DNA of 56,845 bases from Alcaligenaceae bacterium CGII-47 (GTDB lineage: Bacteria > Pseudomonadota > Gammaproteobacteria > Burkholderiales > Burkholderiaceae_B), in assembly GCA_019166125.1 (NCBI GenBank), contig JAHTBO010000012.1, positions 1-56,845 of the forward strand. The letters are read 5' to 3'. The number at the start of each line of letters is the position of its first letter. Position 1 is the first letter of the stretch. Under the pieces are notes generated by a model. It did not search any database, was not told the DNA's origin, and worked only from the letters and a program-made list of their open reading frames with translations. Below, piece by piece: positions 49,228 through 55,874 of this stretch. The position numbers were made by a program, and so were the translations under genes.

Positions 49228-49519
49228 GATCAAGACCCGCCCGTTTGATGTATCCAACTACCTCAACGATGAGGCAGATATCGCCGCCTACCTTCAGGTG
49301 GCAATAGAAGACAGAGATCCCGCGTTGTTGGCGGCAGCGTTAGGCGATATTGCTAGAGCCCGTGGCATGACTCAATTGGCCCGCGACACCGGATTGTCTC
49401 GGGAAAGTCTTTACAAGAGTCTTTCGGGAGAGCGTGCGCCCAGTTCCGATACACTGTTCAAGGTTATCCATGCCATGGGATTTAAGCTGACGGTAGAGCC
49501 TCTTACCACGGATGGCTGA
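49220..49519 (+). CDS. HTH antitoxin of the RelE-like pair (TIGR02684-like)
   Basis: 99-residue protein from the ATG at 49220 (MSKIKTRPFDVSNYLNDEADIAAYL) with a C-terminal helix-turn-helix (ARARGMTQLARDTGLSRESLYKSLSGERAPSSDTLFKVIHAMG). It is the standard partner of the preceding toxin and the probable repressor at 48902-48919. The pair looks complete. A longer in-frame start at 49148 lies inside the toxin gene and is not supported. Confidence 0.88.
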   Translation: MSKIKTRPFDVSNYLNDEADIAAYLQVAIEDRDPALLAAALGDIARARGMTQLARDTGLSRESLYKSLSGERAPSSDTLFKVIHAMGFKLTVEPLTTDG

Positions 49520-49597
49520 ATCCTGGCGTGTCGGGAAGCGAAGCAGAAAGTGATCGAGTATAGAAAATAGAGTTGAGGTTAGAGATCCGACTCATCC

Positions 49598-49696
49598 AAG
49601 CTTGGTCACGTCGTCGTTCCACACCCACGCAAAGATATTGCCATCGGAACACTGCGAAACATTTACCGGCAAGCCGGTTGGAATTGGAGGTCACCC
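49598..49696 (+). pseudogene. hicA: hicA toxin remnant (C-terminal third)
   Basis: Immediately before hicB the plus strand reads KLGHVVVPHPRKDIAIGTLR followed by NIYRQAGWNWRSP, the C-terminal part of HicA mRNA interferases (VPHP-K-I-GTLRxIxxQAG). The N-terminal part with the catalytic histidine region is missing, and a stop codon lies at 49580-49582 just upstream. The frame runs without a stop straight into the hicB ATG. The toxin is therefore lost. Confidence 0.8.
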
Positions 49697-50089
49697 ATGT
49701 TCTATCTCGCCTACGTTCACAAAGACCCTGACAGCGCCTACGGCGTCACGTTTCCCGACTTCCCTGGGTGCTTTTCTGCGGCGGATGATCTGGCTGATTT
49801 ACCACGCCTGGCACAAGAGGCTGTAGAGCTCCACTTTGAGGGCGAGGACTTCAGCATCCCCGCCCCATCACCAGCCGAGGACTGGTTGAACGATGAGCGA
49901 TTTCAGGGCGGCTACTGGATGCTGATCAATATCGACATGTCGAAAATCAGCACTCGCGCCATACGCCTGAACATCAGCCTGCCCGAAAACCTAGTACATC
50001 GCATTGATGCATCAGCGCGCGAGCGCCACATGTCCCGCTCGGCGTTTTTGGCCAAAGCAGCCGAGCGCGAAATGGCAGCGATTGAATAG
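49697..50089 (+). CDS. hicB: HicB-family antitoxin, toxin partner truncated
   Basis: 130-residue protein with the N-terminal HicB fold (MFYLAYVHKDPDSAYGVTFPDFPGCFSAADDLADLPRLAQEAVELH) and a C-terminal ribbon-helix-helix DNA-binding region (AIRLNISLPENLVHRIDASARERHMSRSAFLAKAAEREM). It is intact, with GGAGG about 6 nt before the ATG. Its partner hicA is only a fragment, so it is an orphan antitoxin and possibly a standalone regulator. Confidence 0.9.
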   Translation: MFYLAYVHKDPDSAYGVTFPDFPGCFSAADDLADLPRLAQEAVELHFEGEDFSIPAPSPAEDWLNDERFQGGYWMLINIDMSKISTRAIRLNISLPENLVHRIDASARERHMSRSAFLAKAAEREMAAIE

Positions 50090-50213
50090 CAAAAAGCCCG
50101 GTCCTTTTCCTACACTATGAGATGGACGCAGCTTGAGACTCTTGGCGCTCCCGGATGATATCATCGTTGTATCAAGGTCTTGGATCGCAAAAGTGTGTGG
50201 GAGAAATGCCATC

Positions 50214-50510
50214 ATGATTCAGATCAGCCAAGAGTGGCTGAAGCCGTTTGCCAGCAAGTACATCTGGTGGAAAACGCCAGAAGAAGCCGTGAATATGCCT
50301 GAGCGAGTGATTGCTCAAGTGATGAACATTGGCGACTACTCTGACGTTCAGGCACTTGCCTCGAAAGTGGGTGATGCGGTGCTTCGCGAAGTCCTGACGC
50401 ACGCAGAAGCTGGTCAGTTCAACGAACGCTCTTGGGCATATTGGCACTACCGCCTTGGCCTGTCTAGCGTGGATCATGTTCCGGCCTTGCCGGTGCGCAG
50501 GTTTGCGTGA
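50214..50510 (+). CDS. Antitoxin-like partner of the nucleotidyltransferase toxin
   Basis: 98-residue protein from the ATG at 50214 (MIQISQEWLKPFASKYIWWKTPEEAVNMPERVIAQVMNIGDYSDVQ). It resembles the small proteins encoded directly before AbiEii-like nucleotidyltransferases (DUF6922-like); these are not the classical AbiEi winged-helix type. Its stop overlaps the next gene's GTG start by 4 nt. The role as antitoxin is inferred from position. The open frame extends to 50133 but the extra codons lack support. Confidence 0.7.
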   Translation: MIQISQEWLKPFASKYIWWKTPEEAVNMPERVIAQVMNIGDYSDVQALASKVGDAVLREVLTHAEAGQFNERSWAYWHYRLGLSSVDHVPALPVRRFA

Positions 50511-51196
50511 CCCGCAAGTTCAAACCCTGCATGGATATATTGCCTCCCGCCCAGAAGCGCCTGTGGCCGGAGCTCAGCAATGCACCGAATCTGGGGTTCA
50601 CGTTGTACGGTGGCACCGCAATTGCACTTCGGCTGGGGCATCGTGACTCGGTCGATTTCGATTTTTTTTCGGAAAAGCCGCTTGATCGGGAAGCTATCAA
50701 AGCGGCTTTTCCGTTTGTAGAGCAATCAACGACCAGAAAAGACGAACGTGATACGTGGGTTCTTGAAGTGCCTTACGCAGACTCGCAGCGCACCAATGTG
50801 CAAGTAGCTTTTTTTGGCACCCTTGGCTTTGGGCGTGTTGGGGATCCTGATTTTACCGACGACGGCGTCTTACAGGTTGCTTCACTTGATGACCTGATGG
50901 CCGCAAAAGTGAAGGTTGTGCTCCAACGAGCGGAAGCCAAGGACTATCGCGATATTGCCACTATGGTCAATGCTGGTGTTAGCTTGGCTCGTGGTCTTGC
51001 ATCTGCACGTTTATTTTTCGGGCCAAACTTTCAGCCAAGCGAAAGCTTGAAGGCATTGGTTTATTTCAATGATGGCGATTTACACACCCTGACGAAAGTC
51101 GAAAAAAAAATACTCGTCAATGCGGTAGGAGCCGTCCGCGATCTTCCTGATGTGGCGCTGCGCTCGAAGTCCTTAAGTGGCTTGAAAAACGCATAG
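50507..51196 (+). CDS. AbiEii/AbiGii-family nucleotidyltransferase toxin
   Basis: 229-residue protein with the nucleotidyltransferase core GGTAIALRLGHRDSVDFDFFS (G-T-A then DxDFF metal motif) and the downstream DLMAAKVKVVLQRAEAKDYRDIATM with the conserved K and DYRD. Such proteins act as abortive-infection or TA toxins that transfer nucleotides to tRNA or other targets. Starts with GTG overlapping the partner gene. The catalytic motifs look intact. Target unknown. Confidence 0.88.
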   Translation: MTRKFKPCMDILPPAQKRLWPELSNAPNLGFTLYGGTAIALRLGHRDSVDFDFFSEKPLDREAIKAAFPFVEQSTTRKDERDTWVLEVPYADSQRTNVQVAFFGTLGFGRVGDPDFTDDGVLQVASLDDLMAAKVKVVLQRAEAKDYRDIATMVNAGVSLARGLASARLFFGPNFQPSESLKALVYFNDGDLHTLTKVEKKILVNAVGAVRDLPDVALRSKSLSGLKNA

Positions 51197-51199
51197 TGC

Positions 51200-51253
51200 T
51201 ACATCCTCAACTACTTCGAGCACCCGGTCACGAACGCCTACTCCGAGAGCCTG
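51200..51253 (+). mobile_element. ISL3-type transposase scrap
   Basis: Just after the nucleotidyltransferase stop the plus strand encodes YILNYFEHPVTNAYSESL, which matches a conserved C-terminal stretch of ISL3-family transposases (ILNYFxHxVTNAYxESLN). It is only 18 codons, with no start and an unrelated continuation. It is a trace of an earlier insertion. Confidence 0.7.
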
Positions 51254-51289
51254 AAAATAACAGTCAGCTCAAGCCTGTGTTAGTACCGC

Positions 51290-51598
51290 TTATTTGATCG
51301 AAGACAGCATTTCCCGCCGCAAAATCGCATTGATGCGTGATTGATAGCCCTTGCCCTGTGAGCGCAGCCAAGCCAACACATCCGAATCAATGCGTACAGT
51401 AGTTGATGTCTTGGTGGGCTTATAGTATTTGCCACGCTCGGCATTCTTCCAAAACTCCGCCGTCAGCGGGGGTAAATCACTGTAGTCCACCTCGCCATCG
51501 GCCCGAGCCGTCAGCGCGGCCAGCTCCGCCTTCTGCTTCTCGCTCAAGGGGGGGAGACTGGCGAGATCAACCTCATGCTTAACAGTTTTCTTGCTCAT
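51290..51598 (-). CDS. brnA: BrnA antitoxin of the intact brnTA pair
   Basis: 102-residue antitoxin from the ATG at 51598 (MSKKTVKHEVDLASLPPLSEKQKAEL). The C-terminus is the ribbon-helix-helix BrnA segment with KTSTTVRIDSDVLAWLRSQGKGYQSRINAILRREM. It overlaps brnT by 20 nt. Together they form a complete pair, unlike the broken brnT fragment at 48026-48176. The frame from 51673 lies inside brnT and is rejected. Confidence 0.92.
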   Translation of the reverse strand: MSKKTVKHEVDLASLPPLSEKQKAELAALTARADGEVDYSDLPPLTAEFWKNAERGKYYKPTKTSTTVRIDSDVLAWLRSQGKGYQSRINAILRREMLSSIK

Positions 51599-51884
51599 AA
51601 CGTCGCCTTTCTTTCCTGTCGGCCGCTCTGGCCGAAATAATGCGAACGACCTCAATGACCAGATTGTTCTCATTCACTTCATGAACTGTGTGAGCCACCA
51701 GCAGAAAAAGATAGCAATCTACCAAACCCAGCGTCTGCCAGCGTTGCTCGCCATGCTCAACACGTTCCGGTCCACTCAATGCAAAGGGGTCAGCAAACAC
51801 CCGCATCGCAATCTCGAAGCTCACACCATGTTTTCGCAGGTTGGTTGCCGCTTTGGCGGCATCCCATTCAAATCGCGTCAACAT
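51579..51884 (-). CDS. brnT: BrnT RNase toxin
   Basis: 101-residue toxin with the BrnT signature FEWDAAKAATNLRKHGVSFEIAMRVFADPFAL, then EQRWQTLGLV and the C-terminal RIISARAADRKERRRYE. There is a slightly longer insert (HTVHEVNENNLVIEV) than in most BrnT proteins, in the region between the strand TLGLVDCYLFLLVA and RIISAR. BrnT is a ribosome-independent mRNA-cleaving toxin. Its promoter contains a small palindrome at 51906-51918. Confidence 0.9.
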   Translation of the reverse strand: MLTRFEWDAAKAATNLRKHGVSFEIAMRVFADPFALSGPERVEHGEQRWQTLGLVDCYLFLLVAHTVHEVNENNLVIEVVRIISARAADRKERRRYEQENC

Positions 51885-51905
51885 ACGATAACGTTACTAC
51901 AAAAA

Positions 51906-51918
51906 TGTATTTCATACA
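51906..51918. promoter_or_regulatory. Palindrome upstream of brnT
   Basis: TGTATTTCATACA has 5-bp arms (TGTAT and ATACA) around TTC and lies 22 bp upstream of the brnT start codon. It is a plausible BrnA operator; the short arms make this moderate. Confidence 0.5.
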
Positions 51919-51930
51919 ATGACTCCATCG

Positions 51931-52260
51931 TTAATCAAGACATCCCAGCATCACGCCAGCTAGGTTGGCCAATTGGCGAAACTGGGTCGCACGTACCGAG
52001 TTGACTCGATACCCAACGGAGAGGATAGCGTCCAGGTTGTAGAAATCTATTTGGCGGCTCACCTCGCGACCATCTTCCTTTTGAACTATCCGGAATTTCC
52101 GGATAGTTGCCTCTTGCTGGAGTTCGACTGCTGCAAAGATATTCTTCAAGTGTTCATTTACGGTTGGTACGGTCACATCAAACAACTCTGCCATCACCTT
52201 TTGCGAAAGCCAGACGGCTTCGTCCTTATAGCGGGCCTCGATGCTCTGCTTTAGCGGCAT
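51931..52260 (-). pseudogene. rhuM-family gene, 3'-truncated
   Basis: The product (109 residues from the ATG at 52260) reads KDEAVWLSQKVMAELFDV, then NEHLKNIF and FYNLDAILSVGYRVNSVRATQFRQ, matching the N-terminal domain of RhuM/virulence-protein family members. These are usually about 330 residues. After RATQFRQ, where the family continues WA(T/S)xVL, the frame changes to unrelated residues and stops. The C-terminal Fic/Doc-like or ORF11CD-type half is missing. The N-terminal boundary is also uncertain. Function lost or altered. Confidence 0.75.
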
Positions 52261-52377
52261 GCGCCGCAGCGGCAGCAACTCTTTCAGGCTGCGCGGCCGT
52301 GGAACTCCTCCATCTCGTATATATAATAGATAATCAGAGCATCGGCTACTCGGCAGACGCAGACATCAATCCGCAAG

Positions 52378-52725
52378 ATGGCGAATATCTACGGCCAAGC
52401 CATCATCCTATATATGGAATCTTGTGGCGATGGAGTTAAAGCGAGCGCTCGATATGTCGTGCAAACTGGCTCACGCCGTCAAGTGTTTGGCGAACCAATG
52501 AAAATGAACGCGCGAGAAAAGATCGTCGTTCATGACTATTTCGAAAATAACGGTGCACACCGTCCGGATTGGATGCCCCAAGTGTTAGACACGATCCAGG
52601 TGCAGGCGGCCATGGGCGACAAGGACGCCAATCGCTTTTTCGCCTTTGTTGGTATCGAAGACGGCGAACCGGCTTTAGCTAACACGCCCGCGCTGTTTGC
52701 CAGTGATCTCGCGGACAATGCCTAG
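52378..52725 (+). CDS. Unrecognised small open frame, probably 3'-truncated
   Basis: 115 codons with no family I recognise. An internal ATG at 52498 or 52504 starts KMNAREKIVVHDYFENNGAH, then RPDWMPQVLDTIQVQ and DANRFFAFVGIEDGEPALA, which looks like a soluble protein. The last 14-16 residues are antisense to the end of the fic remnant, so the natural 3' end seems to have been replaced at a junction near 52678. Whether it is expressed is unknown. Confidence 0.35.
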   Translation: MANIYGQAIILYMESCGDGVKASARYVVQTGSRRQVFGEPMKMNAREKIVVHDYFENNGAHRPDWMPQVLDTIQVQAAMGDKDANRFFAFVGIEDGEPALANTPALFASDLADNA

Positions 52726-53395
52726 CTTTTCCAGTATTTCAAAGGCTTTATTCACGGAGGGCGCACTCAAACCAATTTTTTCCCTGGCTTGGGCCGCATT
52801 CATAAATGGATGAGTTTGCATCAACTCATGCATGCGTATTATAGAATTTGTCTGATCGCTGACTACAACAATCCTTTCCCGGTCAGTTCGGAATAGGCTG
52901 ATGATACGAATAGTGCTGTCGTAGGCATTATTGGCCGTTATAGCAACGCCTTCAAGAAAAAACTCAAGCCAATTCTGCGAACACCTGAACTGTCCAGGGT
53001 TTTTATTCGCTCCACGTCCCCTCTGAAGCAACCGATCATGCATCTCGCGAATCAACCGCAAACTAAGCGGTAAACCTTGCGGGTCACGAAGGCTCGGTAG
53101 ATTGCGTCCCTTCAATCTGCGATGAAAAAACAGCCTCCTTACGAACATACATATACAAGAACAGTGCCTTGTCGGGCAAAAGCATGGCAACGCCGTCCAA
53201 TCGTCCAATGGCCCGATCTGCTTCACTTAGGTATTTCAATAGCCTGTCGGAAAGCACCAGCGGTAGCACAGGAGGCAGCGGCGGGGGAACGTAGGCATTG
53301 ACGGTTTCGTCGAAGGCCACTGTCGAGACATAACGTCCTAAGCGCGTGGCAATCACTTTCCCGGTGTGCGTGCCCTGCTGAGCGCTTTGCATCAC
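52675..53395 (-). pseudogene. fic-family adenylyltransferase, inactivated by deletions
   Basis: From the ATG at 53395 the frame gives a normal Fic N-terminus (RLGRYVSTVAFDETVNAYVPPPLPP, then DRAIGRLDGVAMLLPDKALF) up to the inhibitory-helix motif SSQIEGTQS, then stops at 53084. The next conserved block (GLPLSLRLIREMHDRLL) is in another frame and about 35 residues too early. A second break jumps from FRCSQNWL straight to EFFLEGVAITANNAYDS, removing the region with the catalytic HPFxxGNGRxGR loop. The C-terminal winged helix is present but cut after GKQRGRVS. No AMPylation activity can remain. Confidence 0.85.
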
Positions 53396-53490
53396 TATCC
53401 TTAGTTAAGGCTGCTTAAGCAACAGGAACCATTAGTTAAATTTTGGCGTTTTATTTTACTAGCAAGGAAGATAATATCCAACCCGAATCA

Positions 53491-53507
53491 TTCTGCACGT
53501 TGCAGAA
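53491..53507. promoter_or_regulatory. Unassigned perfect palindrome
   Basis: TTCTGCACGTTGCAGAA has 7-bp perfect arms around CGT, typical of a dimeric repressor site. It lies in the gap between the fic remnant start (53395) and the res stop (53550), in front of fic. It could have controlled fic or a deleted gene. A second palindrome, TGCTTAAGCA, is at 53412-53421. Confidence 0.45.
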
Positions 53508-53549
53508 CTCTGACTGAGTACCTGCGGACTCATATGATCCTACACAACG

Positions 53550-54017
53550 CTACTTCCGAGGCAGAAACATTCTTTCGTCGTACATGAAGTCGAAAACCTC
53601 ATCGACACGCACTTCCCCTATCGCGGGATGCTTTGGATTTATCACGACATTACGCTCAAGCGGCAATATGGCAGAAGGGACGATCAATCCCAGGTGAGTC
53701 TTGTCTCGAAGCCATTTTGTGCCGAACGTCATGCTGTATCGATCTGCAGGGATCGCTTCCCACCCTTGGGGTAATTCCGATGAATTCGGTTCAAGATAAA
53801 GTGTCTCATCGTCAGGCAAAACAAAGCGCGTGATCTTGAGGGGTAAGGCCGGATACCGCGTGGTATGCACAAAAGTCTCAAGACAACAGATAGAGGGGGA
53901 AAGTCCCATGTAGAGGGCGGAAACATCCACATCATTCCAGCGCCCGCCATCGAGCGCGGCACCGACACCAGACAGATCACGAGAACGATTAGCTTTGGTT
54001 ATTCTCCAAGCAAACAT
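53550..54017 (-). CDS. RES-domain NAD+-degrading toxin
   Basis: 155-residue protein with the RES core (MFAWRITKANRSRDLSGVGAALDGGRWNDVDVSALYMG, then SICCLETFVHT). RES toxins phosphorolyse NAD+. The R, E and S residues that name the domain are visible in the R of GGRWN, the E of LETFVH and the S in the C-terminal IVPSAILPLERNVVINP. The ATG at 54017 shares one base with the antitoxin stop (TGATG). It looks intact. Confidence 0.92.
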   Translation of the reverse strand: MFAWRITKANRSRDLSGVGAALDGGRWNDVDVSALYMGLSPSICCLETFVHTTRYPALPLKITRFVLPDDETLYLEPNSSELPQGWEAIPADRYSMTFGTKWLRDKTHLGLIVPSAILPLERNVVINPKHPAIGEVRVDEVFDFMYDERMFLPRK

Positions 54018-54481
54018 CAGGCCACACCGCCCCACTCAAGCGCATGGATGATGCGGCGTACTTGTTGAGCGCCAATCGCCGTCTCGCAGTGCATAACCGG
54101 AATGCGTCCTCCCAATGCGGCATTGGGCGAGGACATCCACTCAGACGCCGCATGCTTGTCCTCAAACACGTCTTCAGCCAGCAGCGCCACCGTCGCAATG
54201 CGATCGAGTCGCTCCGACGCTGCAGCGTCCAGCGGCTTAGAGTCGCGGCGGCGGCGCTCATACGTGGCCACAGACACGTTCAACAACTCCCCCAACCCTT
54301 GGTTTGTCATCTGGAAGGCTTGTTTGGCGGCATCCGCTACGTCCACAGAGAACCCCGCCTTGATCCGCTTGATACGGTCTGACTCGCTCATGCCTCCCAG
54401 GACATGGGCAATCTTCCAAAAGTCGTTTCCAGGGCTACGAGTGCGTGAGGTTGCAGTTGGAGGTCGATCAATCACTTCCAT
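54017..54481 (-). CDS. Xre/MbcA/ParS-type antitoxin of the RES pair
   Basis: 154-residue antitoxin with an Xre-like N-terminal DNA-binding region (IKRIKAGFSVDVADAAKQAFQMTNQGLGELLNVSVATYERR) and the C-terminal DUF2384 toxin-binding domain (AEDVFEDKHAASEWMSSPNAALGGRIPVMHCETAIGAQQVRRIIHALEWG). The ATG at 54481 has AAAGGA at good spacing; in-frame starts at 54505 are alternatives. Directly upstream of res and coupled to it. Confidence 0.92.
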   Translation of the reverse strand: MEVIDRPPTATSRTRSPGNDFWKIAHVLGGMSESDRIKRIKAGFSVDVADAAKQAFQMTNQGLGELLNVSVATYERRRRDSKPLDAAASERLDRIATVALLAEDVFEDKHAASEWMSSPNAALGGRIPVMHCETAIGAQQVRRIIHALEWGGVA

Positions 54482-54496
54482 GGTGGTTCCTTTTAT

Positions 54497-54514
54497 ATCC
54501 ATCAACTGATGTAT
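54497..54514. promoter_or_regulatory. Operator-like inverted repeat of the res-xre operon
   Basis: ATCCATCAACTGATGTAT has 8-bp arms with one mismatch around AC, 15 bp upstream of the antitoxin start. An AT-rich segment with TATTCTATTTTATC, suitable for a -10 box on the minus strand, follows. Likely target of the Xre antitoxin. Confidence 0.55.
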
Positions 54515-54537
54515 TCTATTTTATCAAATGGCGAACC

Positions 54538-54654
54538 ATGAAACAAGTGCTAGTCATCGTCACCCCGGAAGATAAAGTGCTCGACCAACCCGAACGTGAG
54601 TTCAGCCACCGTGCTGTAGCCCTTCAGGTAGATAGCGGATGCAATGAATGCTGA
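54538..54654 (+). CDS. Tiny unrecognised open frame
   Basis: 38 codons from the ATG at 54538 (MKQVLVIVTPEDKVL and FSHRAVALQVDSG). It is divergent from the res-xre operon. No family recognised; it may be the start of a lost gene or chance. The region from here to the higA stop at 54736 contains no other gene I can support. Confidence 0.25.
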   Translation: MKQVLVIVTPEDKVLDQPEREFSHRAVALQVDSGCNEC

Positions 54655-54735
54655 CTAAGTGCCTTGTGCACCACACTCGATGCCGATAGTCGCGCCGCCC
54701 TACCGCGCCACTGCCGCCCTGTTGTTCTGCGGCTT

Positions 54736-55032
54736 TTATACATGCTCCAGTGGCCGAATATTCGCCAGAACATCGGCCAGTGTATCCTTAGTAACCTCTG
54801 TGTCATGGACTATCTGAGCACGCAGCCAGTATCCGTCTGACAAACCAAAAAATCGACACAAGCGCAGATCTGTGTCGGCAGTAACCACACGTATGCCCTT
54901 TACGATCTCGTTGATGCGTCGCGCCGACACACCAATCTCCTTGGCGAGTCGATACTGACTAATCCCTAGCGGGATCAAGAACTCTTCCTGCAACAACTCA
55001 CCCGGCGTCACTGGAACAATTTCACGAGACAT
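54736..55032 (-). CDS. higA: HigA antitoxin
   Basis: 98-residue HTH antitoxin (MSREIVPVTPGELLQEEFLIPLGISQYRLAKEIGVSARRINEIVKG, then LRLCRFFGLSDGYWLRAQ). The VTPGEhLxEEFL opening is diagnostic of the HigA family. GGAGG lies 5 nt before the ATG at 55032, so that start is favoured over 55035 and 55044. The gene lies directly after higB. Confidence 0.93.
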   Translation of the reverse strand: MSREIVPVTPGELLQEEFLIPLGISQYRLAKEIGVSARRINEIVKGIRVVTADTDLRLCRFFGLSDGYWLRAQIVHDTEVTKDTLADVLANIRPLEHV

Positions 55033-55044
55033 CATTGCCTCCAT

Positions 55045-55323
55045 TTAGTGATAATCCACAATCTGTACATCGCATGCATGCCCACTACGCCACACAAAAC
55101 ACACCCGCCATTGATCATTGATGCGGATACTGTGCTGACCTTTGCGGTTGCCTTTAAGGGCTTCCAGGCGGTTCTGAGGCGGAATGCGTAAATCCTCAAG
55201 ACGCCCCGCGATCTCTAACTGGCGTAATTTACGCATGGCGACTCGCTCAATATTCACGAAACGCGCTACCCGCCTACCTCGGTGCAGCGCCTGGGTATCA
55301 GAGCATTTGAACGACTCGATCAT
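55045..55323 (-). CDS. higB: HigB toxin
   Basis: 92-residue RelE-superfamily mRNA interferase (MIESFKCSDTQALHRGRRVARF, then LRIPPQNRLEALKG and QHSIRINDQWRVCFVW). The RLExLKGxRxGQxSIRINDQWRxCF segment is the HigB signature. It precedes higA in the reversed (toxin-first) order typical of this system, with two palindromes upstream of its start. Confidence 0.93.
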   Translation of the reverse strand: MIESFKCSDTQALHRGRRVARFVNIERVAMRKLRQLEIAGRLEDLRIPPQNRLEALKGNRKGQHSIRINDQWRVCFVWRSGHACDVQIVDYH

Positions 55324-55333
55324 AACGAAACAT

Positions 55334-55365
55334 TAACGCATTGCGTTATTAACGTCAATCGTTAA
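55334..55365. promoter_or_regulatory. Twin operator palindromes of higBA
   Basis: Two adjoining perfect inverted repeats: TAACGCATTGCGTTA (55334-55348, 7-bp arms) and TTAACGTCAATCGTTAA (55349-55365, 6-bp arms). They share TTAACG/CGTTAA half-sites and begin 10 bp upstream of the higB start. This is the expected arrangement for cooperative binding of two HigA dimers. Confidence 0.8.
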
Positions 55366-55503
55366 CAACATCATTCAACCGTAGATGGAGAATGGATAAG
55401 CTTTGAGCGATCTGCAACACGCTTTTACGAATAGCCAACAACGAAGCGGCCGACTCTGGCCGTATCGGCCCTTTCTCCTTGGCTCCATCACAGCATTGAC
55501 AAG

Positions 55504-55533
55504 GTAAGGAAAAAACCTTACATTAAAAATGTA
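55504..55533. promoter_or_regulatory. Promoter/operator of prlF-yhaV
   Basis: Two consecutive inverted repeats: GTAAGG and CCTTAC around AAAAAA (55504-55521), and TACATT and AATGTA around AAA (55519-55533). They lie 20 bp before the prlF ATG, which is preceded by AGGAGA. PrlF is an AbrB-type DNA-binding antitoxin and would be expected to act here. Confidence 0.65.
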
Positions 55534-55553
55534 GTTATTCAGGAGAACTTACC

Positions 55554-55874
55554 ATGCCTACTATTTATGAACTTGCCACGATTACATCGAAAGGCCAGAT
55601 CACACTGCCAAAATCCATCCGCCAGACGCTGGGCGTCGATGTCGGTGACAAAGTGGCGTTCGATTTGAATGAACACGGACAGATCATGGTCAGCCGCGCA
55701 GAGTCCAAACACGAAGACCCTGCCATTGGTGCGTTCCTCGACTTGCTGGCAGAGGATGTCCAAGCAGGCCTGAATCTAGGTTCGCTGCCGGCAGATCTGG
55801 CCCAATCAATGTTACGACGTGCCGCTCGCGCAGGCGTGCTAGGTGAAGAAATCGAAGGCAACGTGGCACTCTGA
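55554..55874 (+). CDS. prlF: PrlF antitoxin (AbrB/SpoVT-type)
   Basis: 106-residue protein with the swapped-hairpin AbrB DNA-binding domain near the N-terminus (ATITSKGQITLPKSIRQTLGVDVGDKVAFDL) and a C-terminal toxin-binding part (DPAIGAFLDLLAEDV). Antitoxin of the PrlF-YhaV system and its autorepressor. AGGAGA lies 7 nt before the ATG. It shares TGATG with the yhaV start. Confidence 0.94.
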   Translation: MPTIYELATITSKGQITLPKSIRQTLGVDVGDKVAFDLNEHGQIMVSRAESKHEDPAIGAFLDLLAEDVQAGLNLGSLPADLAQSMLRRAARAGVLGEEIEGNVAL

